A stretch of 64,000 bases of DNA from Saccharibacillus sp. CPCC 101409 (GTDB taxonomy: Bacteria; Bacillota; Bacilli; Paenibacillales; Paenibacillaceae), in contig NZ_JAULSA010000007.1 of NCBI RefSeq assembly GCF_030518235.1, forward strand, positions 1 to 64,000. The letters are read 5' to 3'. Both the position numbers and the translations under genes were made by a program. This document shows, in pieces, positions 7,285 to 15,482 of this stretch. The notes under the pieces are model-generated. The model saw nothing but the letters and a program-made list of their open reading frames with translations, was not told where the DNA came from and did no database searches. Every line of letters begins with the position of its first letter. Position 1 is the stretch's first letter.

Positions 7285-9361
7285 ACGCGAGGACGATCGG
7301 GGAGAAAGGACGTGGCGCAGCAGCGGGTCGGAGCGGGATGTCCGGACGCAGCGGAATAAAGCGGCGGAGCAGACTGCGACAACAGAGGAAAGGACGGCTC
7401 CGGCGTCGCCGGGCTGGAAAGGCTTCTGGAGTCTGGTGGCGAAGTACATGCCCCGAAACTGGCTGGTCGCGGCGGCGGTTGTGCTGGGACTGTTCGAAAC
7501 GATATTCACGCTGGCGATTCCGCTGCTGACCAGCCGGATGGTGGACGGATTCTCGGCAGCCGACCTGACCGGACGCACGATCGCGCTGCTGGCGGCCGCG
7601 TTTCTCGCGCAGGCGGTCATGTCCGGCTTCGCCATGTACACGATGTCTTACGTCGGACAGTTTATCGTGGCCGGGCTGCGGCGCGACCTGTGGCGCAGGG
7701 TGCTGAAGCTGCCGATCCCGTTCTTCGACCGCAGCGCTTCGGGCGAAACGATGAGCCGGGTAACGAACGATACCAATATCGTGCGCGACTTTATTACGGG
7801 ACAGATCATTTCGTTTCTGTCCGGCATCGTCGCCATCGTCGGCTCGGTCGCCATCCTGCTGACCATCGACTGGAAAATGACGCTGTTCGCGCTGCTGGCG
7901 ATTCCCGCCGCCATGCTGCTGCTGTGGCCGGTCGGCCGCCGCATGTACCGCATCTCGCGCGATACCCAGCAGGAAACGGCGCAGTTCCAGGGCGATCTGG
8001 GCCGCGTGCTGGCCGATATCCGCCTGGTCAAGTCCTCGCTGGCCGAACCGGGCGAAGCGGCGCAGGGAGAGAAGCGGATCTCCGGGCTGATGGGCTTCGG
8101 CCTGCGCGAAGCGCGCATCCAGTCGATCGTATCGCCGCTGATGATGACGATCATGCTGCTGATGCTGGTCGCCCTGATCGGCTACGGCGGCGCGCAGGTG
8201 GCGCGCGGCGCGCTGACCGCGGGCTCGCTGGTGGCGATTATCCTGTACATGTTCCAGATCGTCGTGCCGTTCACGCAGCTCGCGACCTTCTTTACCCAGT
8301 TCCAGAAAGCGCTCGGCGCGACCGAACGCATTCGCGAGATTATGGAGCTTGCGCCGGAGGAAGCGGAGAACGCCGCAGAAGCGGAGAGACCGGCGGCGGC
8401 CGGGAATCGGGCGGAAACGGCGGGAGCTGCGGCAGCGGCAAAGCCGAAGAAGCGCGAAGAAGCCGGCGCATCGGCGGAAGAAGCAAACGCGGCTTCGCGC
8501 CGGCAAACCGCGCCGGACGGCGCCGCGGCTCCGGCCGCTGCTGCGACGCCGGCCGGAGCGGCCGCCGCATCCGGTCCGCTTGCTTCAAGCGGACGCTTCG
8601 CCCAGCTTCCGCTTGCTTTTGATCGGGTAAGCTTCGGCTACTCGTCCGACAAGCCGATTCTGCGGGAGTTGAGCTTCACGGCCGAAGCGGGGCAGACGAC
8701 GGCGTTCGTGGGGCCGAGCGGAGCGGGCAAGACGACGATCTTCTCGCTGATCGAACGCTTCTACGAACCGAGCGAAGGACGAATTCGGTACGGCGCGTCG
8801 CGGACGGCGGACATGCCGCTGCGGGAATGGCGCGGCCGGATCGCTTACGTGTCGCAGGAAAGTCCGGTGATGGCCGGCACGATCCGCGAGAACCTGACCT
8901 ACGGACTGGAAAGCGCGCCGGACGCGGCGGTGGAAGAAGCGGTGCGCCTGGCGAATCTGGAGTCGTTTATCTCGTCGCTGCCGCAGGGGCTGGAAACGCA
9001 GGCGGGAGAACGCGGCGTCAAGCTGTCCGGCGGACAGCGCCAGCGCCTGGCAATCGCCCGGGCGATCCTGCGCGATCCGGCCATCCTGCTGCTGGACGAA
9101 GCGACGGCGCATCTGGACAGCGCGTCCGAAGCGCTCGTGCAGCAGGCGCTCGACGCCTTGATGCGCGGGCGGACCACGCTCGTGATCGCGCATCGCCTGT
9201 CCACCGTGCGCGGCGCGGACAAGCTTGTCGTGATCGAGGACGGCCGCGCCACCGGACAGGGCACGCACGAGGAACTGCTGGCTTCGCACGCGTTCTACCG
9301 GAAACTGGTGCGCGGGCAGTTCGAACCGGACGAAAGCGCCGCGCGCAGCGAAAGCATATAG
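7271..9361 (+). CDS. ABC exporter, fused permease and ATPase, 696 aa
   Basis: Half-transporter of the multidrug/lipid exporter class that works as a dimer in the membrane. Residues 1-50 are a charged cytosolic lead. Six membrane helices cover roughly 60-350. The ATPase domain (about 450-690) has Walker A GPSGAGKTT, signature LSGGQRQRLAIARAIL, Walker B ILLLDEATAHLDS and the AHRLST switch histidine. Between the two lies an unusual insert of about 75 residues rich in Ala, Glu, Pro and Arg. Most relatives have a short linker there. Co-transcription with a MerR regulator points to drug or toxin efflux. The ATG at 7271 follows AAGGAGGAGCGG inside the MerR gene. Confidence 0.93.
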   Translation: MNEDKREDDRGERTWRSSGSERDVRTQRNKAAEQTATTEERTAPASPGWKGFWSLVAKYMPRNWLVAAAVVLGLFETIFTLAIPLLTSRMVDGFSAADLTGRTIALLAAAFLAQAVMSGFAMYTMSYVGQFIVAGLRRDLWRRVLKLPIPFFDRSASGETMSRVTNDTNIVRDFITGQIISFLSGIVAIVGSVAILLTIDWKMTLFALLAIPAAMLLLWPVGRRMYRISRDTQQETAQFQGDLGRVLADIRLVKSSLAEPGEAAQGEKRISGLMGFGLREARIQSIVSPLMMTIMLLMLVALIGYGGAQVARGALTAGSLVAIILYMFQIVVPFTQLATFFTQFQKALGATERIREIMELAPEEAENAAEAERPAAAGNRAETAGAAAAAKPKKREEAGASAEEANAASRRQTAPDGAAAPAAAATPAGAAAASGPLASSGRFAQLPLAFDRVSFGYSSDKPILRELSFTAEAGQTTAFVGPSGAGKTTIFSLIERFYEPSEGRIRYGASRTADMPLREWRGRIAYVSQESPVMAGTIRENLTYGLESAPDAAVEEAVRLANLESFISSLPQGLETQAGERGVKLSGGQRQRLAIARAILRDPAILLLDEATAHLDSASEALVQQALDALMRGRTTLVIAHRLSTVRGADKLVVIEDGRATGQGTHEELLASHAFYRKLVRGQFEPDESAARSESI

Positions 9362-9399
9362 AATAGAAGGAAATCGCAGCGGCCGGACCTGACGACTTC

Positions 9400-9470
9400 G
9401 CCTCCCGTTATGGGTAAATGATTAGAAAACGCGGCATACCCATTTCTGGCGATCCAATCATACGGGAGGC
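9400..9470 (+). promoter_or_regulatory. Hairpin sequestering the ribosome site of the DUF2750 gene
   Basis: GCCTCCCGT plus ATG (9400-9412, one bulged T) is complementary to CATACGGGAGGC (9459-9470), which contains the GGGAGG ribosome site three bases before the ATG at 9474. Inner segments offer a competing pairing (ATGGGTA 9410-9416 with TACCCAT 9437-9443). This resembles a translational switch or thermosensor; no known riboswitch family is recognised. Confidence 0.5.
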
Positions 9471-9473
9471 TTT

Positions 9474-9851
9474 ATGAACCTAAAAGAATTCAATGCCGTC
9501 GTCCAGCGTCCGGCGGATTCGAGATACGCTTACTTTATCCAAAAAGCGGCGTCCACGGAAATGCTGTGGGGACTGTACAACGAAGGCTGGGCCATGACGG
9601 AAGACGCGGAAGACCTGCCGGTGCTGCCGCTGTGGCCGGAAAGCGAGTTCGCCCAGCACTGCGCGATCGGCGAATGGTCCGGCTATTCGAGCCGGCCGCT
9701 CGATCTGCACGCCTTCATGGAGAAGATCCTGCCGAGACTGACGCAGGACGGCGTGAAGGCGGCGGTCTTCTACAACAACAGCGACTCGGCGATCGTCGAG
9801 GCGGGCCGGCTGCTGCAGGATTTGCAGGCGGAACTGCACGGGAAGCGCTGA
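9474..9851 (+). CDS. DUF2750 domain protein, 125 aa
   Basis: Small cytosolic protein of the DUF2750 family, whose function is unknown. The visible family pattern is an N-terminal helix (residues 5-35), the segment EGWAMTEDAEDLPVLPLWPESEFAQHC (residues about 42-65, partly conserved Trp-Pro motif), and a C-terminal DGVKAAVFYNN segment followed by an amphipathic helix. It is monocistronic. The ATG at 9474 is preceded by CGGGAGGC, but this ribosome site lies in the 3' arm of a 12-bp stem, so translation may be controlled by RNA folding. Neighbouring genes give no clue to its role. Confidence 0.85.
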   Translation: MNLKEFNAVVQRPADSRYAYFIQKAASTEMLWGLYNEGWAMTEDAEDLPVLPLWPESEFAQHCAIGEWSGYSSRPLDLHAFMEKILPRLTQDGVKAAVFYNNSDSAIVEAGRLLQDLQAELHGKR

Positions 9852-9918
9852 GCGGGACCGAAGCCGAATTCGGCAGGAGCGCAGGCGAGAACGAAGCGGA
9901 AACAAAGCGCATAGAAAA

Positions 9919-9940
9919 AGGACACTCCGGGGAGTGTCCT
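9919..9940. repeat. Hairpin GGACACTCC/GGAGTGTCC, copy 1
   Basis: Ten-base arms AGGACACTCC and GGAGTGTCCT with a two-base loop, flanked by an A-run on the left but no T-run on the right. The same stem recurs at 10435-10460, so the pair brackets a ~520-bp non-coding block. Confidence 0.6.
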
Positions 9941-9945
9941 CAACG

Positions 9946-10174
9946 TGTCGAGAAAGTCTGGTTCTGAGCAAAGCGAAAGGGCGGAGGGAGAAATTCAGTG
10001 GAGGTACAGACTTTCGGAGAAAGTCACTTCGGAAGCCTATGCTTGATAGCGTTCGCCTTTGAAATCGGGAAGATTCCCCTAAAATCTAATCCTTCTTCCC
10101 GATTTCAACACACGACCGGAACGAATTTCTCCTGTAGCCCTTAATCTGATTTTGCGAATAGGACTTTCTCGACA
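9946..10174. repeat. Nested inverted-repeat element, 229 bp
   Basis: Four exact stems are nested or side by side. TGTCGAGAAAGTC (9946-9958) pairs with 10162-10174. GAGAAATTC (9988-9996) pairs with 10123-10131. GACTTTC-GGA-GAAAGTC lies at 10009-10025. TGAAATCGGGAAGA (10060-10073) pairs with 10094-10107. The layout suits a MITE-like element with 13-bp terminal repeats or a large structured RNA. No open reading frame fits inside. Confidence 0.6.
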
Positions 10175-10196
10175 GCCGGATATTGTTCCAAACGAA

Positions 10197-10384
10197 AAAT
10201 AGCGGCATAGGTACACTTATTTTGGACGAAACCCTTCGATTTCTTCAAATAGCGACGCAGGTGCAGCTATTCGGGAGCCAAAGGCCGAATCAAAGCGAAA
10301 AAGCTCGAAATAAGTGTATGAGCGCAGCTATTTTCTCGAAAACGTAAGATTAAGCTTGAATAAAGGCATATACGCAGCTATTTT
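10197..10384. repeat. Four-box intergenic element, type 1
   Basis: Four ~26-nt imperfect palindromes start at 10197, 10247, 10308 and 10359 (steps 50, 61, 51). In one orientation they read AAATAAGTGTA, about eight variable bases, then GCTATTT, most clearly in copies 1 and 3. Copies 1 and 2 are reverse and copies 3 and 4 forward. GCCGAA lies close to the midpoint (10283-10288). It lies between convergent genes. Confidence 0.7.
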
Positions 10385-10434
10385 AGATTCTTGTTGCCGC
10401 ATTAGGGTTACAGCAAATCGTTTCCCGACACTTT

Positions 10435-10462
10435 AAAGGACACTCCGGCGAGTGTCCTTTTT
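10435..10462. terminator. Rho-independent terminator, hairpin copy 2
   Basis: AAAGGACACTC (10435-10445) pairs with GAGTGTCCTTT (10450-10460), loop CGGC, followed by a T-run to 10462 and preceded by AAA. It can serve the plus strand and, through the A-run, the convergent FAD oxidoreductase gene. Confidence 0.75.
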
Positions 10463-10542
10463 GACGTGTACGAGGTTCGGCGCGCGGCTTCCGCCCGGCG
10501 AAAGCGCGGCCGGTCTGTCCGATTGGGCTTCAAGGCGTCAAG

Positions 10543-12495
10543 TCAAGGCTTCAGAGCGTCGTCCGGATTCTCCGGCGTCAGAAAATGCGCGGCCAGATCG
10601 TGCAGCAGCATGTAGAAATCGCCGTTGGTCAGCTTGTTCGTGTCGCCGATCGATTCCAGCGTACCGCTTTGCAGCAGGCCGTCCGCGACCAGCGCGTCCA
10701 ACGCTCCGCCCTGCGGCACGCTCAGGTCCATCGCGCTTGCGATCAGGCCGGCGGCCGTCTCCAGCGTCAGCGCCTGCGCCGCCGGATCGGCGAAGCTCGC
10801 AAGCACGCCCTGCATCTCGCCCGGGAAGAAATCCGGATGCAGCGAGCGCACGACCCGCACGGCGTTGAAGAACCGCTGGACGTTGGCGTCGCCGTCGATA
10901 TTCCAGCCGTCGTTTTCGTAGCCGCCCGACGTCAGGTACATATTGGCGACGGTCAGCAGGCCCGCATAGTCTTTATGCTTCATATATTCCGGCTCCGGCA
11001 GATCCGGCCGCGACAGGTCCATGCCCTGCTTGCGCAGCATCTTCTGCAGCTCCGCGACTTCCGATTCGGAAGCGGCCAGTTCGTGCAGCGTGATGTGCTT
11101 GTACTGCGCCAGCTTGACGGCCGCGCCCGCCGCCTGGGCGGTCGCCATGCCGACCGGAATCGTGCGCGAGCTGCCGTGCGGCGCCGTGTCGAATCCGGCG
11201 GAGCGGCCGACGACGAGCAGCCCTTCCAGGTTCTGCGGGATCAGGGTGCGCAGCGGGACGCCGTACTGGCTCGGCTTCATCAGCACCGTGCCGATGCGGC
11301 CGTCGTTCGTGCTCTGGATATCGACCGGGTACGAACCGAAGGCGATATCGTCCCAGTGCGTGCGGTTCTCCATCACGTCCGCCAGCGTCAGCCGGTATTC
11401 GGACTTGAGATGGCGCGATTCGCGTAAGTAAAGCTCGCTGGCCACGCCGTCGTATTCGAGCGTCGCCATCTCCGGGAAGCGCTGCTTGAGGTATTCGACG
11501 ATACGCGGCGCTTCTGCCGTGCCGACTTCGATGCCTTTTTGGATCGACTCGGGATCGAGCGGATCGACGCCGAACAGCTGCATGGAGTTGATCAGGATAG
11601 TGCCGTCGTTCTGACGCCCGATATTCAGCCCGCGCATGCGCACGAGCGTCGGATCGCTCGGCGTGTACTCGCGCGCTTCGTTATATCCCCAGACGCTCAT
11701 GCGGTCGATGCCCGTGTCTTCGTGTTTGCCGAGCTTCTGCCAGATTTCCTGGGTCACGCCTTTCATGCGGAAGACGAGCGTGGAAGCCATGACGCTTTTG
11801 GTGTCCCCGATATCTTCGCGTCCCAGCGTGAATCCGGCGCCGGCCGCGGCCGCGACATCGGCGTTCTGGGTCGCGTCGATCACCGCCGAAGCTTGCACCG
11901 TTTTGCGGGAACCGTCTTTCAGCACCAGATTCATGCCCGTGACTTTGCTTTCCCCGTCTGCGGTTTCCACCACCGGCTCCATGCTTTGCGTTTCCATCAG
12001 CAGATCGATGTTCGGCTCGGCTTTGACCATTTTATAGAAAGCGTTGGCGGCCACGTTCACGTCGAACGAGGTGCCGTCGAACGCGTTGTACCATTCCTGG
12101 AAAATGCCTTTGTTCAAATAATGGGGTTCGCGCAGCTGCGGGAAAAAGAACGGCTGCTTCGGCGAATAGTTGAGATCGATCATATTCAGCCAGCCCACGG
12201 TCATCAAGCCGCCGAGGATCTGCCGATCGTGTCCGTCGACCAGCAGCACCTTGAGGCCGTTGCGGGCGGACGAGATTGCGGCGGTGACGCCTTCCGGATC
12301 GGTGCCGGCGACGACGACGTCGTATTCGTCCGATACCGTCTCTACGGAGACGACGGGAAGAAGCTCTTCGGGAACGCCGTGGTTGACGAGAAGAGAGTGC
12401 TGAAGGTGGCGGAAAGTAAAAAGTCCCGCTCCGGCAAGCAGCACAAATGCGGCGAGTGCGGCAAGGGTCAGCTTTTTCCAGTTTCTACGCAGCAT
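10543..12495 (-). CDS. Membrane-anchored FAD-dependent oxidoreductase, 650 aa
   Basis: A short basic N-terminus (MLRRNWKK) and one hydrophobic helix (residues about 9-28) anchor the protein. The catalytic part then faces the outside or is exported. The Rossmann motif reads YDVVVAGTDPEGVTAAISSARNG at about residues 60-80, a GGTPxG-like variant typical of the FAD_oxidored (PF12831) family rather than the classical GxGxxG. The C-terminal FAD segment includes LEGLLVVGRSAGFDTAPHGSSR. The substrate is unknown. An extra ~130-residue C-terminal region (from about 520) resembles an SLH-like or helical tail but has no clear SLH motif. The ATG at 12495 is 11 bases after GGAAAGGA; a longer reading to 12615 lacks a ribosome site. 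Confidence 0.82.
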   Translation of the reverse strand: MLRRNWKKLTLAALAAFVLLAGAGLFTFRHLQHSLLVNHGVPEELLPVVSVETVSDEYDVVVAGTDPEGVTAAISSARNGLKVLLVDGHDRQILGGLMTVGWLNMIDLNYSPKQPFFFPQLREPHYLNKGIFQEWYNAFDGTSFDVNVAANAFYKMVKAEPNIDLLMETQSMEPVVETADGESKVTGMNLVLKDGSRKTVQASAVIDATQNADVAAAAGAGFTLGREDIGDTKSVMASTLVFRMKGVTQEIWQKLGKHEDTGIDRMSVWGYNEAREYTPSDPTLVRMRGLNIGRQNDGTILINSMQLFGVDPLDPESIQKGIEVGTAEAPRIVEYLKQRFPEMATLEYDGVASELYLRESRHLKSEYRLTLADVMENRTHWDDIAFGSYPVDIQSTNDGRIGTVLMKPSQYGVPLRTLIPQNLEGLLVVGRSAGFDTAPHGSSRTIPVGMATAQAAGAAVKLAQYKHITLHELAASESEVAELQKMLRKQGMDLSRPDLPEPEYMKHKDYAGLLTVANMYLTSGGYENDGWNIDGDANVQRFFNAVRVVRSLHPDFFPGEMQGVLASFADPAAQALTLETAAGLIASAMDLSVPQGGALDALVADGLLQSGTLESIGDTNKLTNGDFYMLLHDLAAHFLTPENPDDALKP

Positions 12496-13079
12496 AAAAG
12501 TAAAATTCCTTTCCAAAATCCGGCTAAGGATGATTTTCAAACGGTTGGCTTTGTCGTCTGCAAACGTTATGTAAGCATTATTATACGGCGGGTTGAAGCC
12601 CCAATCGAAGCGCAAAAAGCGGGCCGGACAAGCAAATTAGGCTTTTTGGGCATACGCTTCTGAATATATCGGGTTTTGAGCAGGCCGACAACCTTTTACC
12701 GCCAATTTATGAGTAACAATTTTGTAACTGGGCAGGAAAAAGCAGGCGTGAAGGGCCGGAAAAGGAAAGCGGAAATAGGAAAGGGCTTTTTCAAAGCGGT
12801 TTATAAAAATATTTTATGCAATTTAATTTTTGAGAATGCTTCTTTGCAATTCGTCGAACGCAGTCGAATCGCCTCGGATAATGAAAAATTAAAACGAATC
12901 AAGATTGGAAAAACCAGGATAGGTGTCTAAAAAGTCAGTCTGTACGTCCTGTTTCCTTGCTTTTTTGAAGTGAAGCGAGTCGGGAACCGCCTCTCATTCC
13001 CTTTCTTTTCCAAAAGATAGTAAACTGTTCCTGTAGAGGTTGCCAAGCACACACAGAGAACAGAGAGGGAGTTGAAACG
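12496..13079. other. 584-bp intergenic region between divergent genes
   Basis: AT-rich stretches around 12800-12900 and a GAGAGGGAG ribosome site before 13080 are visible. I see no RNA gene, repeat or convincing promoter pair. An 84-codon reading at 12676-12930 has no ribosome site and unlikely composition, and was not called. Confidence 0.5.
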
Positions 13080-14732
13080 ATGAGTACACTTTCCGCCTAC
13101 TCTTCGCCGTCGGGTCAAAGCCGATCCAACGATTATGGAGGAGCATCGTCCACGGCTTACAGCAAAGACAAAGATAACGCGAAAACTTACGATACGACAA
13201 AAGATAAAACCGTCAATTCGGCCGCCGCAAGCAAAACGGACAAACGGACCGACGCGGAGATCAAAAAAGAAAAAACGGAATTTTATGCGAAGATCGATAA
13301 AACCCGTCAGCAGCAGTACGAACTGCTTCAATCGATTTACTCGCAAAAAGGCTTCAACCTGACCGCCGACAACTTCAAGAGCACCATGAAGAACCTGGCC
13401 GAGCGGGCCGTCGACCAGCAGGTGTCCAAGAACGGCGTAAGCTGGAAATCGCAGCTGCATCAATTAAGAATGGACATCAGCAGCGAGTCGTACAAGATGT
13501 ATAACGATACGTATTCGTCGGTCAAAGCGGCGGTTTCCGAGGTATCGGCCACGGTTACGGGCACTGTCTCCGGCGCGGCGAACAGCGTCAAGACCGCGGT
13601 CAAAACAGCCGTTTCGACGTCTGCGGCAGCGGTTCCGGGTGCGGCAAATGCAGCGGGATCGGTCGTTTCGGGAGCCGTTTCTTACGGTTCGGCAGCCGGC
13701 ACGATCGCTTCGGGAGCAGCCTCGGCGGGAACGGGCGCCGAATCTTCCGCGCAAACAACAACGGGCGCGTTCGTCCCGGGAACCGCAGCGGGCTCGGACG
13801 TCGAAGCCGCCGTCGCGGGAACCTCCAACACCGCCGCAGCGCCGTCCGGCGAAACCGCCGCGGCCGCTGCCGATATCCATGTTCCGCAGACGACATTCGC
13901 TCCCGCTCCGTCCGCCGCTTCGCCGGAACCGGCAGCCGTTCCGGCGGCGCAGGAACAGCCGCCAGGCCCGTCGCCGCAGGAATCTTCGGCCCCGGCCGCA
14001 AGCGCGCCGTCTCAGGCTACGCCGTCGCAGACCGCGAGCCCGTCGCCGCAGGAATCTTCGGCCCCGGCCGCGAGCCCGTCGCCGCAGGAATCTTCGGCCC
14101 CGGCCGCGAGCGCGCCGTCTCAGGCTACGCCGGCGCAGACCGCGAGCCCGTCGCCGCAGGAATCTTCGGCGCCGGCTGCGAGCGCGCCGTCGCAAAGCCC
14201 GACGACGCCAGCCCCAACGGCGCCGTCGCAAAGCCCGACGACGCCAGCCCCAACGGCGCCGTCGCAAAGCCCGACGACGCCAGCCCCAACGGCGCCGTCG
14301 CAAAGCCCGACGACGCCAGCCCCAACGGCGCCGTCGCAAAGCCCGACGACGCCAGCCCCAACGGCGCCGTCGCAAAGCCCGACGACGCCAGCCTCAACGA
14401 CGCCGTCGCAAAGCGCGACGACTCCGGCATCTTCGAACACGCTGGGCGCTATCGTCACCGGCTTGACCAACGCGCTCGGCCTGACGAACACAACGGCAGC
14501 GGCCGCTTCCCCGGCTCCGGCCGCATCGACGGGCGCTTCCGCCGCGGCTCCGGCGGCTGCAAGCACTGCGACGCCTGCAGCTTCCGCGCCAAGCACGACC
14601 GTACCGGCCGTATCCGCGCCGGCCGCGACGACACCGGCCGCATCGGCTCCGGCAGCTTCCGCTCCGGCAGCGAGCGGCACGACCGGCGCCGTGCTCGGCG
14701 GCACGACCAAATCGCTGCTCGGCCGCAAGTAA
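13080..14732 (+). CDS. Repeat-rich Ala/Pro/Ser/Thr protein, 550 aa
   Basis: Not recognised. Residues 1-60 are polar and Lys/Asp/Ser rich; residues about 60-140 form a helical segment (EIKKEKTEFYAKIDKTRQQQ onward) that may be the only folded part. From 150 to the end the chain is low complexity, ending in repeats. These include four copies of an SPQESSAPAAS unit and six copies of a 12-residue unit APSQSPTTPAPT followed by a degenerate one. There is no signal peptide or LPXTG motif, so location is unclear. The start follows GAGAGGGAGTTGAAACG. The repeats are nearly identical at DNA level, so length probably varies between strains. Confidence 0.6.
   Translation: MSTLSAYSSPSGQSRSNDYGGASSTAYSKDKDNAKTYDTTKDKTVNSAAASKTDKRTDAEIKKEKTEFYAKIDKTRQQQYELLQSIYSQKGFNLTADNFKSTMKNLAERAVDQQVSKNGVSWKSQLHQLRMDISSESYKMYNDTYSSVKAAVSEVSATVTGTVSGAANSVKTAVKTAVSTSAAAVPGAANAAGSVVSGAVSYGSAAGTIASGAASAGTGAESSAQTTTGAFVPGTAAGSDVEAAVAGTSNTAAAPSGETAAAAADIHVPQTTFAPAPSAASPEPAAVPAAQEQPPGPSPQESSAPAASAPSQATPSQTASPSPQESSAPAASPSPQESSAPAASAPSQATPAQTASPSPQESSAPAASAPSQSPTTPAPTAPSQSPTTPAPTAPSQSPTTPAPTAPSQSPTTPAPTAPSQSPTTPAPTAPSQSPTTPASTTPSQSATTPASSNTLGAIVTGLTNALGLTNTTAAAASPAPAASTGASAAAPAAASTATPAASAPSTTVPAVSAPAATTPAASAPAASAPAASGTTGAVLGGTTKSLLGRK
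14184..14435 (+). repeat. 36-bp tandem repeats inside the Ala/Pro/Ser protein gene
   Basis: Six nearly identical 36-bp units start at 14184, 14220, 14256, 14292, 14328 and 14364, followed by a diverged seventh at 14400. Each encodes the same 12 residues in frame. They have no spacers, so this is a coding minisatellite and not a CRISPR array. Confidence 0.9.
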
Positions 14733-14839
14733 GCCGTTTGCCCGGCGTCTTCTTCCTTCTCCCTCCGTTTCGGGTTCCGGATTTCCGGGGCCCGCTTTTT
14801 TGCGCGGATTGTTATACGGAAATCTTTTTTATGAAAATC

Positions 14840-14865
14840 GGGAACTTTTGCTTCGCTGCGAAGTC
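14840..14865 (+). promoter_or_regulatory. Candidate ECF-type promoter
   Basis: GGGAAC at 14840-14845 and GTC at 14863-14865 are separated by 17 bp, resembling the AAC/GTC core of promoters recognised by ECF sigma factors. It lies about 55 bp before the ECF gene and would allow autoregulation. The match is short. Confidence 0.35.
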
Positions 14866-14918
14866 TTATTGGCAGAGAGTCCGCAAGAATGCGGAGCGGC
14901 GGCAGAGGGGGATTCGAG

Positions 14919-15482
14919 ATGGAGCACAACCGCGAACCGGTCCGCGGCGGGTCGGCAGGCGAGGACGCCGGGGCGGAAGCGGACGGAGGAGTCCGGCTTA
15001 GACGGCTTATGGAACTGTATGGCGGCGACGTCTGGCACTACGCCTACTTTCTGACGCGCAGCCGGGATCTGGCCGACGATATCGCGCAGGATACATTCGT
15101 CAAAGCGTACGCCTCGATGGATTCGTTTCGGGGAGAAGCCGCTATAAAAACCTGGCTGCTGTCGATTGCGCGCAACGCGGCGTTCAGCCGCCGGAGATCG
15201 GCGTTTGCGCGCCGCGCCGTGCTGATGGCCGAGCCGCCCGAACGGGAAACGGCGGCGTCGGCCGAAGACGATTATATGCGCCGCAGCGATAACGAAGAAA
15301 TCTGGCGCATCGTTATGAAGCTGCCGGACCGGTACCGCGAAGTGCTGGTGCTGGACCTGAAGCACGGACTGCCGCTGGCCGAGATCTCGCGGCTGCTGGG
15401 CATCGCGGAAGGGACGGTCAAGTCGAGGCTGTTTCGGGCCAGGGACAAAGTAGGCAAACGATTGAAGGAGGAGCGGCGATGA
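14919..15482 (+). CDS. ECF-type RNA polymerase sigma factor, 187 aa
   Basis: Region 2 (residues about 28-95) shows YGGDVWHYAYFLTRSRDLADDIAQDTFVKAY and the FRGEAAIKTWLLSIARNAA core-binding segment. Region 4 (about 125-180) carries the LPDRYREVLVLDLKHGLPLAEISRLLGIAEGTVKSRLFRAR helix-turn-helix. It would direct RNA polymerase to stress or envelope promoters. The first ~25 residues are a Gly/Glu-rich extension. The ATG at 14919 follows AGAGGGGGATTCGAG. The stop overlaps the next start as ATGA, tying it to a probable membrane anti-sigma partner. Confidence 0.92.
   Translation: MEHNREPVRGGSAGEDAGAEADGGVRLRRLMELYGGDVWHYAYFLTRSRDLADDIAQDTFVKAYASMDSFRGEAAIKTWLLSIARNAAFSRRRSAFARRAVLMAEPPERETAASAEDDYMRRSDNEEIWRIVMKLPDRYREVLVLDLKHGLPLAEISRLLGIAEGTVKSRLFRARDKVGKRLKEERR

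Larger units (their letters stand above)
9852..10542. other. 691-bp structured non-coding region
   Basis: No gene is visible. From left to right it holds a 10-bp hairpin (9919-9940), a nested inverted-repeat element (9946-10174), a four-box element (10197-10384), and a second hairpin with the same stem plus a T-run (10435-10462), which should terminate transcription from the DUF2750 side. Confidence 0.8.

Noticed and set aside
12676-12930. 84-codon gene between the FAD oxidoreductase and the repeat-rich protein
   Set aside because: No ribosome site, AT-rich drift in composition and no recognisable motif.
13464-14375. 303-codon Arg-rich reading on the minus strand
   Set aside because: It mirrors the low-complexity repeat gene on the plus strand; composition is an artefact of GC-rich repeats and there is no ribosome site.
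14184-14435. Possible CRISPR array because of regular 36-bp repeats
   Set aside because: Units are contiguous with no spacers and keep a single reading frame in a Pro/Ser/Thr-rich protein, so they are coding tandem repeats.
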